A stretch of 7,606 nucleotides of DNA from Thermoflexales bacterium (lineage in GTDB: Bacteria; Chloroflexota; Anaerolineae; S140-20). The position numbers were made by a program, and so were the translations under genes. Where the stretch lies: assembly GCA_015484715.1 (NCBI GenBank), contig WFUY01000370.1:1-7606 (forward strand), read 5' to 3'. Positions 5,874 through 7,606 of the stretch are shown piece after piece (the stretch's first letter is position 1; each line of letters begins with the position of its first letter). Under the pieces are notes generated by a model that searched no databases, was not told where the DNA came from, and worked only from the letters and a program-made list of their open reading frames with translations.

Positions 5874-6230
5874 GTGGCCAAGAAGAAGCGTCCCGGCCGG
5901 CGAAAGCACATCCCCCAGCGCACCTGTGTGGGCTGTCGGACGGTGCAGCCCAAGCGCCAGATGGTGCGCATCGTCCGCTCGCCTGAGGGCGTTCGGGTGG
6001 ATGAGACCGGTAAGGCAGCAGGGCGAGGGGCCTACCTCTGCCGGCGACGCTCCTGCTGGGAGACGGCGTTGAAACGGCGGGCCCTGGACCACGCCCTGCG
6101 GACCACCTTGACCGATGCCGAGCGCAAGATGTTGCGAGCCTACGCCCAGGAACTCCCCCAGGAACTTCCCGGTGAGGAGGAAGAGGAACACTCAACCCGC
6201 AGCGCGGAGCAGGTGGAACAGGAAGCGTGA
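5874..6230 (+). CDS. ylxR: YlxR/RnpM family RNA-binding protein
   Basis: This small basic protein (118 residues) belongs to the YlxR family, encoded between nusA and infB in many bacteria. The B. subtilis member, RnpM, binds the RNase P RNA and modulates RNase P activity. The family signatures are present: PQRTCVGCRTVQPKRQMVRI at residues 14-33 and GRGAYLCRRRSCW at 50-62. The Cys residues at 18, 21, 56 and 61 could hold a metal, but this is not certain for the family. The start is basic (MAKKKRPGRRKH), and a Glu-rich tail after residue 92 goes beyond the usual core of about 90 residues. GTG is the start, with a perfect Shine-Dalgarno sequence. The gene follows nusA by 64 bases and precedes infB by 65, so co-transcription is likely. 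No L7Ae-type gene (ylxQ) lies between it and infB. Confidence 0.93.
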   Translation: MAKKKRPGRRKHIPQRTCVGCRTVQPKRQMVRIVRSPEGVRVDETGKAAGRGAYLCRRRSCWETALKRRALDHALRTTLTDAERKMLRAYAQELPQELPGEEEEEHSTRSAEQVEQEA

Positions 6231-6237
6231 AAGGCGA

Positions 6238-6258
6238 GGCGCGACGCGCCCACTTTTT
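6238..6258 (+). terminator. Weak hairpin with T-run between ylxR and infB
   Basis: GGCGC (6238-6242) pairs with GCGCC (6246-6250) across a GAC loop, then CAC and TTTTT (6254-6258). The stem is only 5 bp but all G-C. Three bases separate it from the T-run, so termination would be inefficient. It could tune the infB dose relative to nusA and ylxR, or be chance. Confidence 0.3.
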
Positions 6259-6284
6259 CCCCATGGTTTTTCGGGTGCTACGTT

Positions 6285-6292
6285 AGGAGGTG
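6285..6292 (+). promoter_or_regulatory. Ribosome binding site of infB
   Basis: AGGAGGTG (6285-6292) lies three to five bases before the ATG at 6296, depending on where the core is counted. It overlaps the stop codon (6284-6286) of a seven-codon open frame starting at 6263, which has no ribosome binding site of its own. The site confirms the infB start. Confidence 0.75.
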
Positions 6293-6295
6293 CCG

Positions 6296-7606
6296 ATGGG
6301 AACGGATGAGGCCGTACTTGAGCAAAAACAAAAGGTGGTGGAACTCCCCAACATCATCACGGTGCGGGAGCTGGCCACCCTGATCGGCGTCAGTCCCATT
6401 GACGTCATCAAAGAGCTGATGAGCAATGGGATCATGGCCAGCATCAACCAGCAGATTGATTACGAGACGGCCGCCATCGTCGTCGCCGAGTTCGGTTACG
6501 AACCCGTCTCCCTGGCAGAGCTGGCCGCCAAGGCCAAGGCGGAGGAGGAGGCTGCCCCCGGCCCGCTGTGGGAGCGCTTCTACGCCCAGGAGGACCCGGC
6601 CAAGCTGCGCCCTCGACCGCCGGTGGTCACGATGCTGGGCCACGTGGACCACGGGAAAACCTCGCTGCTGGACGCCATCCGGGGCACCAACGTCTTCGCC
6701 AGCGAGGCCGGAGGGATCACCCAGCACATGGGGGCCTACCAGGTCAAACACAAAGATCGTCTGATCACCTTCCTGGACACCCCAGGCCACGAAGCCTTCA
6801 CCGCCATGCGGGCCCGGGGGGCCCAGGGGGCCGACATCGCCATCCTGGTCGTCGCTGCCGACGACGGGGTGATGCCTCAGACCAAGGAAGCGCTGGCCCA
6901 CGCCCGGGCGGCGCGGGTCCCCGTGATCGTGGCGTTGAACAAGATTGACCTGCCCAGCGCCAACCCGGAGCGGGTGAAGCAGGAATTGGCCGACCTGGGC
7001 CTGGTCCCCGACGAGTGGGGGGGCGATACGCTGATCATCCAGACCTCGGCCAAGGAGAAGGTGGGGCTGGAGGACCTGCTGGAGGCGATCCTCCTGGTGG
7101 CCGACTCGATGGAGACCATCGTCGCCAACCCCGACCGCCCGGCCCAGGGCACCGTGATCGAAGGGGGGCTGGAGAGGAGCCGGGGGGTCGTCGCCACGCT
7201 CCTGGTGCAAAACGGCACGCTACGGGTGGGCGACGTCGTCCTGGCCGGGACCGCTTACGGCAGGGTGCGGGCGATGTTCGACTTTCGAGGCAAGCGCATC
7301 AAAGCCGCCCCGCCCTCCACACCGGTCTCGATCCTGGGGCTCTCCGAGGTCCCCGTTGCCGGGACCATCTTCGAGGTCGTCGCCAACGAGAAACTCGCCC
7401 GGGCGATGGCGGAGGAGCGCAAAGAGGCCGAGACTCGGGTGGAAACCCGGCCCGCCCTGAGCCTAGAGGATATTTACGCCCAGTTCCGCGCCGGCGAGGT
7501 CAAGCGGCTGAACCTCATCGTCAAGGCCGACGTTCAGGGAACTCTGGAGCCCATCATCAACTCCCTGCGCAAGCTGGAGAGCGAGGAGTTGAAGCTGGAG
7601 ATCATC
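6296..7606 (+). CDS. infB: Translation initiation factor IF-2 (3' end outside window)
   Basis: IF-2 is the GTPase that places initiator fMet-tRNA on the 30S subunit and promotes 50S joining. The window holds 437 codons. Residues about 15-68 form the IF2_N helical domain ([20 protein letters not shown]). The G domain follows with G1 GHVDHGKT (115-122), the G2 region [12 protein letters not shown] (139-150), G3 DTPGHEAF (161-168), G4 NKID (215-218) and G5 SAK (251-253). Beta-barrel domain II spans about 282-375 ([17 protein letters not shown]). Domain III begins near 388 and is cut by the window edge; the fMet-tRNA-binding C2 domain is missing. Only about 105 residues precede the G domain, against roughly 390 in E. 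coli, so this is a compact form. The ATG at 6296 follows AGGAGGTG (6285-6292). It is the last visible gene of the nusA operon, and rbfA would often follow. Confidence 0.97.
   Translation, partial: MGTDEAVLEQKQKVVELPNIITVRELATLIGVSPIDVIKELMSNGIMASINQQIDYETAAIVVAEFGYEPVSLAELAAKAKAEEEAAPGPLWERFYAQEDPAKLRPRPPVVTMLGHVDHGKTSLLDAIRGTNVFASEAGGITQHMGAYQVKHKDRLITFLDTPGHEAFTAMRARGAQGADIAILVVAADDGVMPQTKEALAHARAARVPVIVALNKIDLPSANPERVKQELADLGLVPDEWGGDTLIIQTSAKEKVGLEDLLEAILLVADSMETIVANPDRPAQGTVIEGGLERSRGVVATLLVQNGTLRVGDVVLAGTAYGRVRAMFDFRGKRIKAAPPSTPVSILGLSEVPVAGTIFEVVANEKLARAMAEERKEAETRVETRPALSLEDIYAQFRAGEVKRLNLIVKADVQGTLEPIINSLRKLESEELKLEII

Noticed and set aside
4481..5971. Long open frame (496 codons) on the - strand opposite nusA
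   Set aside because: It is antisense to a clear NusA. The sequence is rich in Gly, Leu, Asp and His, typical of reverse reading of such genes, and it runs across the nusA-ylxR boundary.
6263..6286. Seven-codon upstream frame before infB
   Set aside because: It has no Shine-Dalgarno sequence upstream, and the stop overlapping the infB ribosome binding site is probably chance.
6278..7210. Open frame (310 codons) on the - strand opposite infB
   Set aside because: It overlaps all the IF-2 GTPase motifs on the other strand and has no recognisable domain of its own.

Overview
This is a high-GC bacterial chromosome segment made mostly of core information-processing genes, with two unusual intergenic regions. 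The gene styles suggest a Chloroflexota (Anaerolineae-like) bacterium. These include a NusA with an added C-terminal helix-hairpin-helix domain, a compact IF-2, and a two-membrane-segment protein that I recognise only loosely from that group. The assignment is an inference from protein style, not from a marker gene or a search.

Layout, left to right. Bases 1-1056 (+) are the 3' part of topA (DNA topoisomerase I), with its zinc-ribbon tail. After a 249-base gap with a good sigma-70-type promoter comes a 333-residue membrane protein of unknown function (1306-2307, +). Bases 2308-2604 hold no intact gene. They contain a perfect 12-bp-stem palindrome, a second imperfect palindrome, and what looks like the last ~40 codons of a lost nucleotidyltransferase (MNT-type) gene. 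That remnant stops one base before the end of the convergent dgt gene (2605-3756, -), an HD-domain dNTP triphosphohydrolase with its own divergent promoter.

Bases 3757-4204 separate dgt from nusA. They contain the dgt promoter and a 155-bp palindromic element with 13-bp terminal inverted repeats, an internal three-pair CACGAAT dyad and a possible 7-bp target duplication. A near-consensus nusA promoter follows, with a strong hairpin plus short T-run placed about 20 nt into the transcript. This hairpin looks like an attenuator.

Bases 4205-7606 (+) are the nusA-ylxR-infB transcription/translation cluster, with infB running off the right edge. Two common members are missing at their usual places. 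There is no rimP upstream of nusA, so the promoter and leader hairpin abut nusA directly. There is also no L7Ae-type gene between ylxR and infB. NusA (transcription elongation and termination), YlxR/RnpM (RNA binding, RNase P) and IF-2 (initiator tRNA delivery) would be co-transcribed from the leader. NusA could feed back on its own leader hairpin, but that is inference.

I did not find a defence system, CRISPR array, RNA gene or complete transposase. The most interesting material is non-coding: the palindromic element, the nusA leader, and the decayed region at 2308-2604.
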